A stretch of DNA of 64,000 bases from Opisthorchis felineus (Eukaryota > Platyhelminthes > Trematoda > Opisthorchiida > Opisthorchiidae), in contig SJOL01004326.1 of the NCBI GenBank assembly GCA_004794785.1, forward strand, positions 3,098 through 67,097, read 5' to 3'. The translations under genes and the position numbers were made by a program. The first letter of the stretch is position 1; every line of letters begins with the position of its first letter. The notes beneath the pieces are model-generated. The model was not told where the DNA came from. It ran no database searches and worked only from the letters and a program-made list of their open reading frames with translations. This document shows positions 40,777 to 54,700 of the stretch, piece after piece.

Positions 40777-43700
40777 GCGCAAGACCTTTAACAACTTATT
40801 GAACCGACCAAAAAGCCCCGACTGGAATGCAGCAGATGGACTGCTCCAACGAGATGAAACTGTCCCCGGACCTTCCTCCGACTATCGAAGAGCTACGGTG
40901 GACGAACATACAATTGCAGAATGGCAAGGCAGCTGGAGAAGATATGCTTGCAACAGAACTGTTCAGCTATGGAGGTCCGACTCTGCAGAATGCACTTATT
41001 TAACGGACCAACATAATCTGGCAAGAGGAAAAAGTTCCACCAGAGTTCAGGGATGCTCTGGTGATGCCATTCTAAAGAGAAAGGTGAAAAAGGCATAACC
41101 TGACAAGTACGGATAAGTTAGTCAGCCGAGCTGCACGTGCAAGCCTTTGGTATGGGCGCTATCCGACTGCCTGACGGCTGAAGTGATTGACGCACACATC
41201 CCCGAAAAAAAAAACAATGTGGATTCCGTGCCGACCGTGGTATAATAGACCTGATATTTGCTGCGCGACAGCTTCAATATAAATCCCGCAAACATCGCCA
41301 GCAGCTCCATACCCTCTTCATAGACGTGGCATTCGATCTCATCAACGAAATGTTGTAAATACTTCTTTTCAAATACGTCTATCCGGAAAAAGTAGTTAAC
41401 CTCATCTGAAGTCTATATGACGAAATGACAGGTGCAGACGAATGGGTCGACTTGAAGTGACTTTGGAATTCTCCCTGGCGTACAGCTCGACTGCCGGCTT
41501 AATGGACATCTTGGTGAAAGGTGTCTGGTCCATCAGACCAAGGTCCACATTTTTATGTTGGCGGACGACTGTGTAATGTTCGCACATACACATGAACTGC
41601 ACCGCCTTGCCGCGAAGTTTTTCACCGCTGCCGCGCGGTTTGGCCTGAGCATCAACGTGGAAAATACTTTCTTTCTCCATCAACCTGCCCAAGGTAAATT
41701 CACCAACACTCCTCTGCGCATCATATTGTCTACTGACGTGAAAACCGTGAGCTGGGATCCCGTGCAGTCAAGGGTAGAGTGGATTCCAGCAAACTGGAGA
41801 AACGAGTTTGGAGGAACTGGGGCGTGAGGATGGAAACCAAGCTGCACATCCACAAGGCGACGGTTCTACCAGTCCCCTGTCTGACCACGTACAGGCGCAA
41901 CTCCCGAAACTTAAACGGCTTTTGCATGCACTGCCTGAGATGGATACTTGGCGTGCACTGGAATGAACAATAGCCAGAGAGAGATCCTCCAACGCGCGCG
42001 TTGTGTTTGAATAAAGGCTACGATCACAACCAGGCGCCTACGGTGACTGGGACATGTTTGAGGAATGTACGGGAACAGGATTCTGAAGCAGCTTTTGTAT
42101 AACCAACTGAACATGAAGAAACGGAACCCTAACAGACAAACGCTTCAATATCTGAATACTTTAGGTGCAAGCCTGAAGGCTACCAACATGGATGTTATGA
42201 AGTCGAAAGCACAAGACAGGGGGAATACGATACGAATCGGAGTTCATCAATTCAGCAGCCGCCAACTTCGAGCAAGAAAGCTGAAGCGTGTAAGACGCAA
42301 GGGTATCACCGTAGCTGTTGGATTTGAAGACCGAACAACCTAGACCCACAGGGACTCCGATCATGTTCGTGTTGGTTGCATTGGATTAGTCGACCACAAG
42401 GTACACTCAGTGATCCGCCGGTGTTCTGCCGCCTAAGCTTTCTGATGTTACCAGACAGCTGAGCGTGTGACGGCGATAGAAGTGAGTTTCCATAACAATC
42501 GCCTATGAAAATACCCTAGCACACTGTGTGATTCCGCGTGCTAAACTCGCGATAGTGTCAGACGATTTTCACTTATCATCACCATGTGAAAGGAACCAAG
42601 AAGAATCATGGCAGATGCATTTTAGGCCCGGCTCATTAGGGATACGGCGACAATTCTATGCGAAATGAGCACAGCGAGGTTCAACTGCTAGACCGTTCCT
42701 ATCTGCGTCAGTAAAGCTCCGTCTCACTGCCATGGACAGTCCGGAGCTTCAAGCATACAACGGCGCTGGGAGGGATTTTCTATGACCATTGTTGTACAGA
42801 CCACGCTGAATAACGTCTAACACTAGCTGGCCATACCCGTGTGCCTAGAATGCATCTCATGTGTGGTGCGGGCTTCCGGTCACCCATTTGCATATGCTGA
42901 GTGCCAACTGTCTGTTTGTGTCCACGGCTCTGAGCTAAGCCGTGATTTCCCAGGGGGATGCTCTGGTTTGGTTGACAGGATGGAAACCGTTTTTCACTGT
43001 TATACTCACTTTACATAGGTTGAATTGCAGTGCACTTTAATGTATATTTCGTGTTTCCTCTTCAGAAGAGCCGCACTAAAACATCAGATATTCCGAAGTG
43101 GTAAGTCTACAGCGGTGCTGCAGGTGACTCCCTGTGACCATGGTTGCTCAGAAATAGCCAAACGATGCCTAGCAACAGCTAGCCACATGTTTGTGCCTGG
43201 GACGCGTCTCCTGAGTGGAGGGGGCTACCAGATGCTCCTTTGCATGCAGTCTACAACTGTTCAGTTGTACCCAATAGAATTGACAATCATAGGCCACCAG
43301 CTGGGCATACTGATGGCTTTAGAACTGCTCCCTCCTATTCACCCTCCCTCAGGTTTGCACCGAATGCAGGGCGTTTAGGTGGATGCGCATGCGGCTCCAC
43401 GCAAACCGTACGTGGGATTGCCCATTGTGCTCAGGTGTCTATTGGTGTAGTTTTATGTGACAGGCCGATCCGGAAATGGATGCCATCCCACCACATTAGC
43501 ACCCAAACTACCACCGGATTAAGAGTGTGAATAAGCTGGTAAGATAGTTAAAGCAATTAGGAAATAAGTCGAACACTGATGATGCGAATCACATGTTCCG
43601 TGTCATAGCCATGAGAATCACAGAAAGGACGACCAAAAGCTTTGCTCAAGGATCCCTACTTTGAGAATCTAGCATATTAACGCCGTCATAGCTTGTTTCA

Positions 43701-44244
43701 TGGTGTTTGACTGGGCCTCCAGGGTAGATACTATAGGGTATGGAGATGCAAGCTCAGTGTAGTCATAACAATAATAATAATCCCAACGTAGGGACACCTA
43801 AATTATACAGTCTGCCTACGACGTACAGGGTTTCGGTATTTCCTCCTGGATGGAGCTCACAGTAGCTCAGGGTTAAGGCGCGATCTCGGGATAAGGTTTG
43901 CGAAACGAGTGTAAGACTTAGTTCCCAACTAGTCTCGTCTAGGCCTGAATAACAAGTCAATATTTCTGCCTTCATGCATCCTTCACGTTACAACACGGAT
44001 GTTACCAAAAAAGGTGGTAGCGAAGCTACCTCCAAGTGAGGTCTTCACAGGAGACAATGATTGCGTTGGATCCCGGTTATCTAACTGCTGAATTCCTATG
44101 CAGAGAACATCGGACACAATAAAAAATGACCCAAGAATATGGAAAATAGCTAGGAAAATACCCGAGCATCCGGATCCTTCCCATTACAATTGTGGTCTTG
44201 AAATTATGGGGCATTATGTAGACGAATTACTTGACATGATAATG

Positions 44245-44285
<41 letters not shown>

Positions 44286-47200
44286 CGTTCAGCTGTAGCA
44301 CCCTTTTGGTGCCTAGCAGCCATGCCACCCGAATGAAGCACGAGGGCTGGGATACTCCCAAGTTGCCCAAGCCGAGACAGCAGAGGTGGAGATGCAGAGG
44401 TCAAGGTCGAACCCCGGACCTTCCGGTCAGTAAATTCGCGCCCTAACTACTGAGCCATCTAGGCATAGTTATACGGCATTTGCGTACCGGTGCTTTCACA
44501 TTAATGTCGTTGTAAATGATGACGATGACACTAATGGAAGTGTTGCAGAGTGACTCATGGTGAAACTGAACCTCTTTCGGAGAAAGGACAATTTCGGATG
44601 GTTCTGTGGATATTCACTTTTTTTTAGGGAGGCACCGTAGGACTAAAGTATTTCCAGCCCGCTATTAAATTCGCAAATGGTAAAACATAGGTAATATTCC
44701 CATCGTTAGTTGCGAAACAAGAAGTTTGCAAGATGAAGGCGCACTGCGATCTAACGACGGCCAGGAATAGTACCAGTGTTGTATCAATGTAAAATCCCGT
44801 TCCCAACTGTTAGTATGGATTGGGCAGAATAAGCATAACGGAGGAACAGGCGCACCTGTTAGGGTATAGGAATGAGTGAACGAATCAGAAGGAACGTTAG
44901 CTTTTAAGCGCCGCTTTCCCCACCATTGTACGCTGACCAAATTTGTGTATTCTTTCGCACCAACGTTTAGAACACTTACCCTTGTTGGATCGCTCGTCGG
45001 TGTCCTCTGCAGTTGAAGGCATGAGCAGCACCGGCCGCCGATGCATGCTATCCAGGTTGATTTGCGTCATGGTAGGAAATTCAACCGCGTAGGGTCGGCG
45101 ACTTATGTGACAGTAGGCAGATAATTCGCCATTGTGGAAGGCGGTGTCAATAATACGTCCACTTTCACTTGCATAAGGGTGCCATAGCATGGCACGATCA
45201 TCGAACCAGTTCCAAGTATGTGAATTCAAATATAGCTTGCTACTGATCTGTCGTAACTGCATCGCCTTGAAGGAGGGAATAAAAATGTTACTGAGATTGG
45301 GTTTCAGTTGCCTGTGAGCAATGAAAAAATCAGGGTTACACAACTCCCAAAATGAGGCGACCGACGTAACTCAGTAAAAAAGCTCAGTGATACCGACATG
45401 CTCGCGTGCATACTCATACTGTGAGAAGTTAAAGTTCGCAGACAACCGTAAAACAGCGTATTTCATGAAGCACACACCAAGAGAATATCAAACTACAACA
45501 TCAAGATGTTGCAGTCTCCACCTCGTCAGGTCGTATGGTGATGAGGATCAAAGAGTCAGCAGATAGACGTCAACGCCCTCCTATGCATCCGTTATACTAT
45601 CTTGCGTGGACCTGGTAAAAATGCCTGAGCTGGATTCAAAATCACACATAACACATCCAAATCACCCTATATATCTTTTCTGTAGTGCTTCATCCGTATT
45701 TAAGGTCTCCACTGGTATTTCTCAACCTACACTTTTCACCATTCTTCGACTGACATTTTCCTACGAACTAGCCCCGTTTATGCGAAATCCATTGCAAAAA
45801 ACGTTTCCAAGAAAATCAACTTTCTCCGTCAATCTCGAAAATACGTCAAATTGCATTGGATTCTTGTTTGGTACAAGGCCCAAATTCGATCCACTCTAGA
45901 GTGTTTTTGTTCGGCTTGTCATCTTTTCTAAATCCATCACGTTAGGAATGTTATTCGTCTCATAACCACTTCCTCCTCAACGGATAGCCTCAAACCTTTA
46001 TCTCTGCACCGAGAAGCAGCACCTCCATATTCACTCTACCGTTAATACCACAACAAACACTCTTCCAATAGAACTTTCGCCGTCCTATCTCTCAATTATG
46101 CATTCGTGCAGCTGCCCAGTTCTTCAGTCCATCCCTGCTAAGTTATCCTTCCACAATATAAGATTGCCCGTCTCGTGTCTGCTGTCGGTCCCAAACTTCA
46201 GAACATTCCCCCGCTTTCTGCATTCTCTTGTCAAAACTCCTATTAGCATGTACCTACGGGGTCACCTGAGATATATCGTGCCTTTGTTTTCCACTACAAT
46301 TTTATACTATATATATATATATAGATATATATATGCAGCAGAAATACCATCTGCCGCACTTTCAGAGGAATATTTAGTTATCAAATGTCAGAGACAGCGG
46401 TTTACCAAAAAACCTTTGAATATTACAGCGCGAAGGGATGCCAGGAATCTGTTCAAATGATTCATTTTGAGGCCCCGTGAACACGAAAGTCAACATCACG
46501 CGAAATGACGCACAACAGTGCGATAGCTCAATGTGGATCGCACGCTGAGTCAATCAGTTTCGTCCATGGACGCTCATTCGATAATTATTGTCTTAATTGA
46601 AGCACCCCCGGTGATAAAGTACAGTGAACGGGACCGAGTGGAATGCCCTAGTGTTGGACGTTTGAACGCGATATGTAATGGAGCCATTCTAGGAAACGGT
46701 AGTCGTCTTGAGGTGCGACACGTGCTGATGCAGCTTTCTGGTGGCGGATTCAGCTCAAGCGTTCACGTTGAGAAACCAAACAAGGCCTCTTCTACTTCAT
46801 TGTCAATGTCCTCCAATCCCTTCCATTTATCTATGCAGTTAACTTTTTCACACCAATTAATGTCCAAAGACTACCTGTTTATTTTTGACCTAACAAGACG
46901 TATCATTTTTTTATGAAGGAAACTACTCACAAGGTTGGTGAAAGCTCTTCGACAGCCCACGACCGGTTTCGCCCTTCTTGAGGCTCGTCAGGTAGGCGCA
47001 GTCCCCGAGTTTCCGTCAACCTTGTGTTCTACTTGAACCCAAATTGGACTGATTTCGAAAAATCCACTCATTTGCAAATCAATTTGGTTTTCACGGGAGA
47101 CTCAAGTGAGTCTCTCGTTTATGATGTTCTTCAACTGAGTAGTTTCCTTCATGAAAATATACTGCGAGATCTCGAATATCGTACCAACTGAAACATGAGG

Positions 47201-48751
47201 CGGCCTGTGTGCAGCACATTCAGTTGAAGAACATCATAAACGAGAGACTCACTTGAGTCTCCCGTGAAAACCAAATTGATTTGCAAATGAGTGTATTTGT
47301 CGAAGACGTATCATTCCAGTGTACTGTACTCGGATTGTTGAATTCGACATCAGTGTTTTCCCGGCATGACTTGCTCAATATGTGCGTGCCTTTGGGAAAT
47401 GCATCAGGCTGTTACAGATGCATCCGCACACTCAATTCCCAGATACTTTGCTCTGTGATTGTACATATTAGCTTTTGTTGTGATGGAAAACAGTATTCTG
47501 ACAGACATGTGTGTGGCGTATAGATTCATCGATTATGGTCGTTGCCCCGTTGCAACATTTGTTGTTCTGAGCATTGTATGGGTTCCAATTTAGCGATTTT
47601 TACTAACGAGACAACACCAACATTGTCCATGTTATCAGCAGTCAGTCTTTCTGCAATATATGATAGAGAGGATGGTAAAATCCCAGGATCCGAGAAGTGT
47701 GTCTCAAGGTGCGAAAGGTGTGTGAGAGAGAACCGCCGTAAGACGTTGCCGCCGGAAAATAAATATAACCGATCTCAAGAAACCAAAGTGTCCCAAAATT
47801 CTTTCAAAACAGGACAAAAGGGGAATGGTTCGATTGACTTAAAATTCGAATGGGAGTGCATCGGAACTTGGAGCATCGTGTTATCGTTGTTGTTTTCACC
47901 GTATTGACTAAAACAATAGTGTTTCATTTCTAGTATAAGGATACAAGGAAGCACACTCGGCCTCAGATTCGACATCATCTATTTCGGATGAAGACTCATA
48001 TGACATGGAACCGTTAATGGAGCGATGTCATTTTTAGTGGTGAGAACAAGTGCAAGCTGGATAGATCAGATGCATGAAATTGTTACTGACAGAGAATGCG
48101 TCCAAAAGAAATCAGATTGAGGAAGAAGTGATGGAAACCGCTCTGTTCTATGCCTTCCAAGACTGCGAAATAAGTGTACTGGAAATATTAGAAGGCATCC
48201 AAGCAGTGAATGCATACTGTACTACGCGTGATCTATGCTTGTTGCCTATGTCAGTAGTAGACGAGAGGAGATGATATATAGCGTTGCGGTACACCGCTCT
48301 TGTCCAAAAAGCAGCTGGCTTCAGCTTCATGGGTCCGAAATACTGGAGCGGCCAGCTTGCAGTCCGGATCTAGAGCCCATTTAGAAACCAAGACTAACTG
48401 TGCAAGGATGCTGAAATCTACGAGTCCAGAACTGACTCACGGGATATTGTCAAATGAGCATGGAGAAACACTGACCGAGATGTTACCCGGATAGCTATTT
48501 GAAGTGTGTCAGAGCGTCACACAGGGTTTTTTATAAGGTTGGCCCCATGACTTCGCCGTTAAGTGCATTTCGATCTTCAGAATGTTATACGGACCTCCAA
48601 TATAAGTGCAAGATTCACGAATATTTTTGGACGAACTACTGTGCACCGCAACACTCCTGTCCCATATTTGATACACCTGCTCGTGAGGGGTGATTTTATG
48701 TAACGCCATCTTCAAGCGGTCTTCTGTTGCAACCTTGTGCTTATATCACCA

Positions 48752-48785
<34 letters not shown>

Positions 48786-51700
48786 AAAGCTGCTAATTTT
48801 CGCGATGACCGGACTCTTTATTTCCGGAAATCAAATGAGGCTATGAGCAGGTCTGCTAGCCAAATGTTGTCATGGCGTTCACTAGTTAGGATAGAGGAGT
48901 AGAAAACGTAACCCATTTTTTCGGCACAAAGCTTAAAAAAAGGTTAGTACGGCCAGTTCATGGAACAGTGAAACGTGACAAGCTAGGATTGTTTTACCGA
49001 CTACCTGCCTGTAATCTGCCGTCACCGAACTTACCTGTATGCTACGCTCATATAAATCCAGAATGAGACAGGACAGGAGTAAAGTTTTATAATAGTCTGT
49101 GTCTGGCCCATGATTAGCCTGTTGAGTAGTGTCTGGTGGACGGTCAGCTGACTGTCCGCACCGAGCCACCCATGTAATCAACAGATGGGGCAAATTATGC
49201 TTCCAAGCCAGACGAGCACATAGGGACTGGCAGCGACTGAAAAGCAAGGCAGACAAATGAAGTCCAACGGTAGGTTGTTCTTGTACCGAGACACCAGCCT
49301 CGTCAACATTGACGGAAAGAGATGGGATTGTCGGAGAGGCGGCCGAGAAACCCAAACGTCCAGACATAGTGGCAGCAACAAAACCAAAAAGTTCGTCAAT
49401 GTAATGTTCTTCTTCCCCGCTGGAAAGGAGCAGCTCAGCAATCCGATGGAGAATCTGATACAAAAAGCAAAGGGGCAAATCTGTGGTCTAATGGCATAGC
49501 CGAAGACTTGGAGGTACGGAAACCAAAACATCTTAGGCAAACGTACAATACGTTGGAAGTCACGAAAACAGGCGTATTTCAATATACAGTAAAAAAACAA
49601 ACGAGAAACCGGCAAAGACAAAATAAAACTACGGAGAATGATAATGTTGGATGAAAAATCGGCTCGGAGTATCCCCTTAATGCAATTGAATACAAGGTTG
49701 CCGGTTTGAAGTCGTTCAACTCCATAAAATTGGCAAAACTGAAAATCCTACCAACAACAGCGTGAGTGCACAAAGGAGTAGTACCGTTAACGCTGGTACC
49801 CCACTACACGTCATTAGGACCATGCTATAAAACTGTGTGAAGGCGAGACGAGCGGAAAGTAAGAGAACCACTGGTAGCATCGTCAATTACTCAAACTAGT
49901 ATACACCACTGAACGCTCAACAAGATTATATTAGTGCATAAATGTTATGGAATATATGGGGGAAACCGGGGGTGCTTCTAGTGGAGACAGTGGAAGGTTG
50001 CGTTTGCTTGAACAGACTCAACGGAAACCTCAGAGTTAAAATAGAAAAACGGTCCCGCCGGCCAGCAGTTCGCGCACTGACCGATGAACCCCTATAGAAG
50101 ATGACAGCAAGAACGCTGCTGAGGTCTACTGGTGGCCAGAGGCTGAAACATCCCTGCCACAAAGAAGACTCGTGAAGAGTCCGTCACTGCGACTAGGTCA
50201 CGGATATGCTGCTCACATTTTTCGTAATATACAGTGGACCTCCGACAAATCAGACAGGCTCACCCTCTAGTTTGCATCACTCCAAAAAAGGACTGGAGAT
50301 ATTTGGTCAAGACGTTATTGTACTGGATGCACTCTTCAGCTTGAATAACTGATGTGCACGCACACAATTGCTTCTCCACCATCCTTACTTTACTTTAAAG
50401 TGACTGTCTCCTATAAATAAGTTGTGCCCAAACTTTTTCTACCCATTACCTTATTTGCGATTATCGCGTGGTCGAACAAGTCCAGGTTTTAAAGTATTTC
50501 GTTGAATCGGTGATTAACGCAAAATGCCATTGTTTTAGGCTCTCATCCCTTTGGTTCCTGTAATATGGAGTCTTCATCATGTGTGTCACCGATCTTCCTT
50601 ATGTTAGCAAAAAACAGCTTTGTTCTTCACCAAAGTTGTTCGGTCCGCATTTGGCCATCAAGGACTGCACTAGAGCGAAACAAACTCGGTGTTTGGGAAA
50701 TGCTGCATATGCGCACGGATTTTGATACATAACGCGCGATTCTGGGAGGTTGAAGATGCTGGACAATCGAGATATTTACTCTATGTTAAAAACCACAATA
50801 TTTACATCGAAGAGAGAAGAGACGCAACAGGTTGCTTTCACTCGACTGTCTTATACCCGAATTTGAAGAGATTCCATCTGATGAGTTACACTTCAGTCGG
50901 TTGAGGAAAGGCAACATAGATCGATATGAGTGATTCAGGTTATCGTGTCACTCCTGCATATAGCATCATTTCCGTGCCTTAAAATTGTGCATTTGCACGA
51001 ATGAACCTGGAAAAAGATCAGCTAGTTCTACTAAACCAGTTACTTTTTGATTCCCTCACCGAGTACAGGAATGCCTAATTCAAACCAAGTGCACTTTATT
51101 GTGATACTTGTGCTTGTATCCTAGACATCGGCTTCTGTTCACATCACTTCCCTTAGCTTAGCTTAGCTTAGCTTAGCTTAGCAGCTCAGCCATATAGAAT
51201 GGAATAAAAAGATCGATGACCCTCACGGAGTCTTTTACTGAGCGAGTAATATATACAGACCCTTCGAGTGTGATAAAGCGCAGACTGGGAACCGGTGATA
51301 TACATCGATATCAACCACGGTTCTGAGAAAAATTTGAAGACGTCACATTCCAACCATCAAAACAGATCACGGTTCACAAAGACTCATCAATATAGCCCAC
51401 GCGGTAATCTAATGCAGGTAACAAGTGAGACTCAGTGACCACCCGTGAAGCACTGACTCGTGGGTGGGAATTTGGCCTGGTAGGAGTCTCGTCAACTATA
51501 TCATTACAAACCATCACACATATAAACGACCCACACTTTCAGTATTGCTGGATTTCCGAGGCGAATTCGACTCAGTTGACCAGTATGTTCTCTTTAACGC
51601 ACCTGCTAAGCAAAAAATGCCCCAGAAATTTTGTTAATAATAGTATGTTCTTTGTATTCTTAAACTTGATAGTACATGTGATAGTACACGGAGAGTTCAG

Positions 51701-54700
51701 CTATAGCTTCTGCTTCTGGTGTCCGACAACGACACCCACTCTCTCCACTCCTATTCAATTTCGTTATCCACGAAATGATGAGACGAACGCTAGGTCCTCA
51801 AAAAACCCTGGTGTTCCAATAGCTGTTGACGAAAACCTTACAGGCTTCAAATATCCGGACACTGCTCTCGTCTCCGAAAAGAATAAATGGGCGTAGGTAT
51901 TTTTGGATGAACTGACCAGTCACTTCGGCCTTTGGCATGCACCTCGCATATAAAAAGTGTCAGGTCATGCTCCTGGACATGCAGTCACTGAACACACCAG
52001 CCATAATGTGAGTGTGTGGAGCCTTTTACGTACCATGAAAGCTGTATAGGTTCCAACTGTAGAGCGAATGATTATGTAAACGCGCGAATCTATAAGGCTC
52101 TGTTCGAGTTTGCTAATTTGGGACACCTATGACAGCAAAAGGATATATCACTGAATCTCAAGGGATGTGTGCACAGGCTACTATGGCTAGTCTTGTATGG
52201 TTGTAAGACTTGGGCTCTGTGGACAGCGGAACTGAGGGGCCTTCAGGTCATCGACAATCACTGTCTCAGAATCATATCCCGTGTAGGTTGGTGCTGGCGA
52301 GTCCACAACGGGACAGTAAAAAAGGAGTGTTCGGTTGTGTAACGGAAGAATATGTCCAGCATCACAAGCTGGGATGGCTTGGTCGTCTAGTATGCAATTC
52401 TGAATCGTCGTCTAACAAAAAGTGTCATCCTCCGGGCTTCATTCATAGTAGCGCAAGCGGAGAGATGGTCAACCTTTAACCTGCCAAAGAGGTAAGAAAG
52501 TTATTACGGAAAGTTCGAATCCAGTTGGTGCGATTCGCCTTCTAGGAAGCGGTCCGCGTGACCTCCAGTGTGTATGATTGGAGACGCTGCAAGATATGCA
52601 TGCGTCCTTTTTATCAGTTCCTATCCAGATTGCCTGAATGAATGTCTGGAGCTGTGGGCACCTGGGAACGACTGTGGCAGGTTAGCACTAAGCCCTTTCC
52701 CCATCAACTTTTATTCATTTCTTCACAATAAGGCCTTAGAATAAATAATGGTTGTACGGCAGTGAAGTATCAGTGTTAAACAGTGATGTTTGCTGTAGAT
52801 GGTTATGACGACGCTCACTAGTAAGCTAACATGCAAAAATCAACAAGCTTATAAAACGTTTTTAGTAAATGTAGTTACAATAACGGAGCGGTCAACCGAA
52901 CGGAATACACCTAGGAGTCAAATGCCACCGTGGTCACCATTTGTACGCTTGTTCTACTGCTTGAAAAAGTGTGGTGTGGTTTATTGCTGTCAATGGTGTA
53001 TGGGGTGGTGGTAGTGGTGGTGATACGGTAAAGGCTACCTCTACACTGTCGGAACCCCGGCCAGTGCTTGCTGGCTAGGACCTCCTGCACAGCCAAACGA
53101 GGGTGATCAAGTGACACTCAAAGTCTTGTTGTAACAAGTCAGACTGATAAGTTTGTGGCCACTGCAGCAAATCACATCCTCACATCTGAAAAAATACAGC
53201 AGTAAGAACAGCGATACACCAAGAGTAAATACAGCAGCTTAGTTGCCATACATTTATGAGAAGAGAATGCCCCATTTAACGGGTGTGAAAAAGGGAACAG
53301 TACAAGTAGCCTTACGGTCCTAGCGAAAACGATAAACACCAATATGCTCACACCATGAAGCAGCAACGAAAAAACGAATCTCAGTACGTCAGAGTGCGGC
53401 GCCATCAGTGCAATTGACCCAACGTCCCGCGCAAACTTCAGTTAACGTTGGCATAGCATCTAACGATAGACAAAATTGAGCTAGATAATCCGTCTAGGAA
53501 GTGCAAACATGCTCGCCACTCTACCGACCACGTACCATGCCTAAGCAGAATCGTGCGACTCCAGGCCAAGAACAGTACAGAGCACTGAGTATGACAGAAG
53601 CCAACAAAAGTCCCTAGTAGAAAGCAGAACCTCATTTGGTAGACACTGGTTAGTACGGTTGGTACATGGTTGGTCCTAGTGATTGATTGACCATCAAGCA
53701 ATCGCTTACGCATCATGTCGTCGCGAACACGTTGCACCCAGCTTACTATGCTGGGCACGGATGACCAAAACGCTTGAAGACATTCAAAGTCCTCTGGTAG
53801 AAAAAGATAAGTTTCCTAGCCATGAAGTAACACTGATTTGCAAATACATCCCTTTAATTTTAAGGAAATTCATCTCCGAAGCCATGAATGATTTAAGGTG
53901 CCAAATGTAGCTTGCGCCCTGGCAGGGTCTATACAGCCGTCCAGAAAGACAGAAAGAATCTTCAGAGAAACGCAGGAAACCCAAATGACCGGAAACAATA
54001 CTGTGCACTTTGAAATTGCGAAACGAGCACCAAAAAAAGGATTTCCTTCTGACGGTCGACAGTGTCGTTTACGAGTCTACCGGTCTACCATCGAGTTGCT
54101 TTCGCCCCCTGGAAATGCACTTCCATGATGATATGGATATGGAACAGAAATGGAGGGGGAAAACATGGTGGCTTTACTGAACCGCAACAGTCGTGAGGAA
54201 ACATTCGGACAGTTCGTTGCAGACTTGTACGACCAGCGTGTGAATAGAGAGCATGGTATGTGGTCACAAACATCGGAGGCATTCCTCTTCAGCCATGTAC
54301 ACACAAAAGAACTGACCCATCTGCGGATCCAAAGGCTACTTCAAGTACAGGAAAACGGCCACTGTTGGTTGACGGTACGTGTATTTCTGTTCGGGCATTT
54401 GGCATATGAAGATGTGATCAATGCACCCTCTATCCAGGAGAAGTATTCCTTGATGTTGTCGGATTTGTCTCGCGTGCTGAGGTTAGTTGTCGCAGTTGTT
54501 ACTGAAGCTAGTATCCTTGTCATGACGAGTCTAAGGCTTCAAGCTCCACGACTGCTACAGCCTCTACGTGTAGATTTTTTAATCAAGGTACAATGTTTCT
54601 GTTGTACAAAGTGCTTTTCTTTATAAAAACAAGTTCAAACAATCTAAATACGATAAAACATTTATTTACCACTGTCGTAAAACGGCGCTGGTGAAAACTC

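Larger units (their letters stand above)
46905..47300 (-). mobile_element. Penelope-like element terminal fragment with hammerhead and inverted arms
   Basis: Contains a hammerhead motif on the minus strand (46,997-46,955) and two identical 74-base arms in opposite orientation. Related but diverged pieces occur at 8.96-9.06, 14.96-15.09, 19.70-19.83 and 25.2 kb. Penelope-like elements are known to carry hammerhead motifs in their terminal repeats; no RT or endonuclease frame is present here. Confidence 0.7.

Noticed and set aside
45266..45311. Upstream acceptor for the WWE exon at 45,311
   Set aside because: The frame would not match the phase-0 end of the preceding exon; the acceptor at 45,265 does and aligns with human sequence.
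50870..50915. CTGATGAG followed by GGAAAGG as a hammerhead
   Set aside because: The base before GAAA is G rather than C and stem II does not close.
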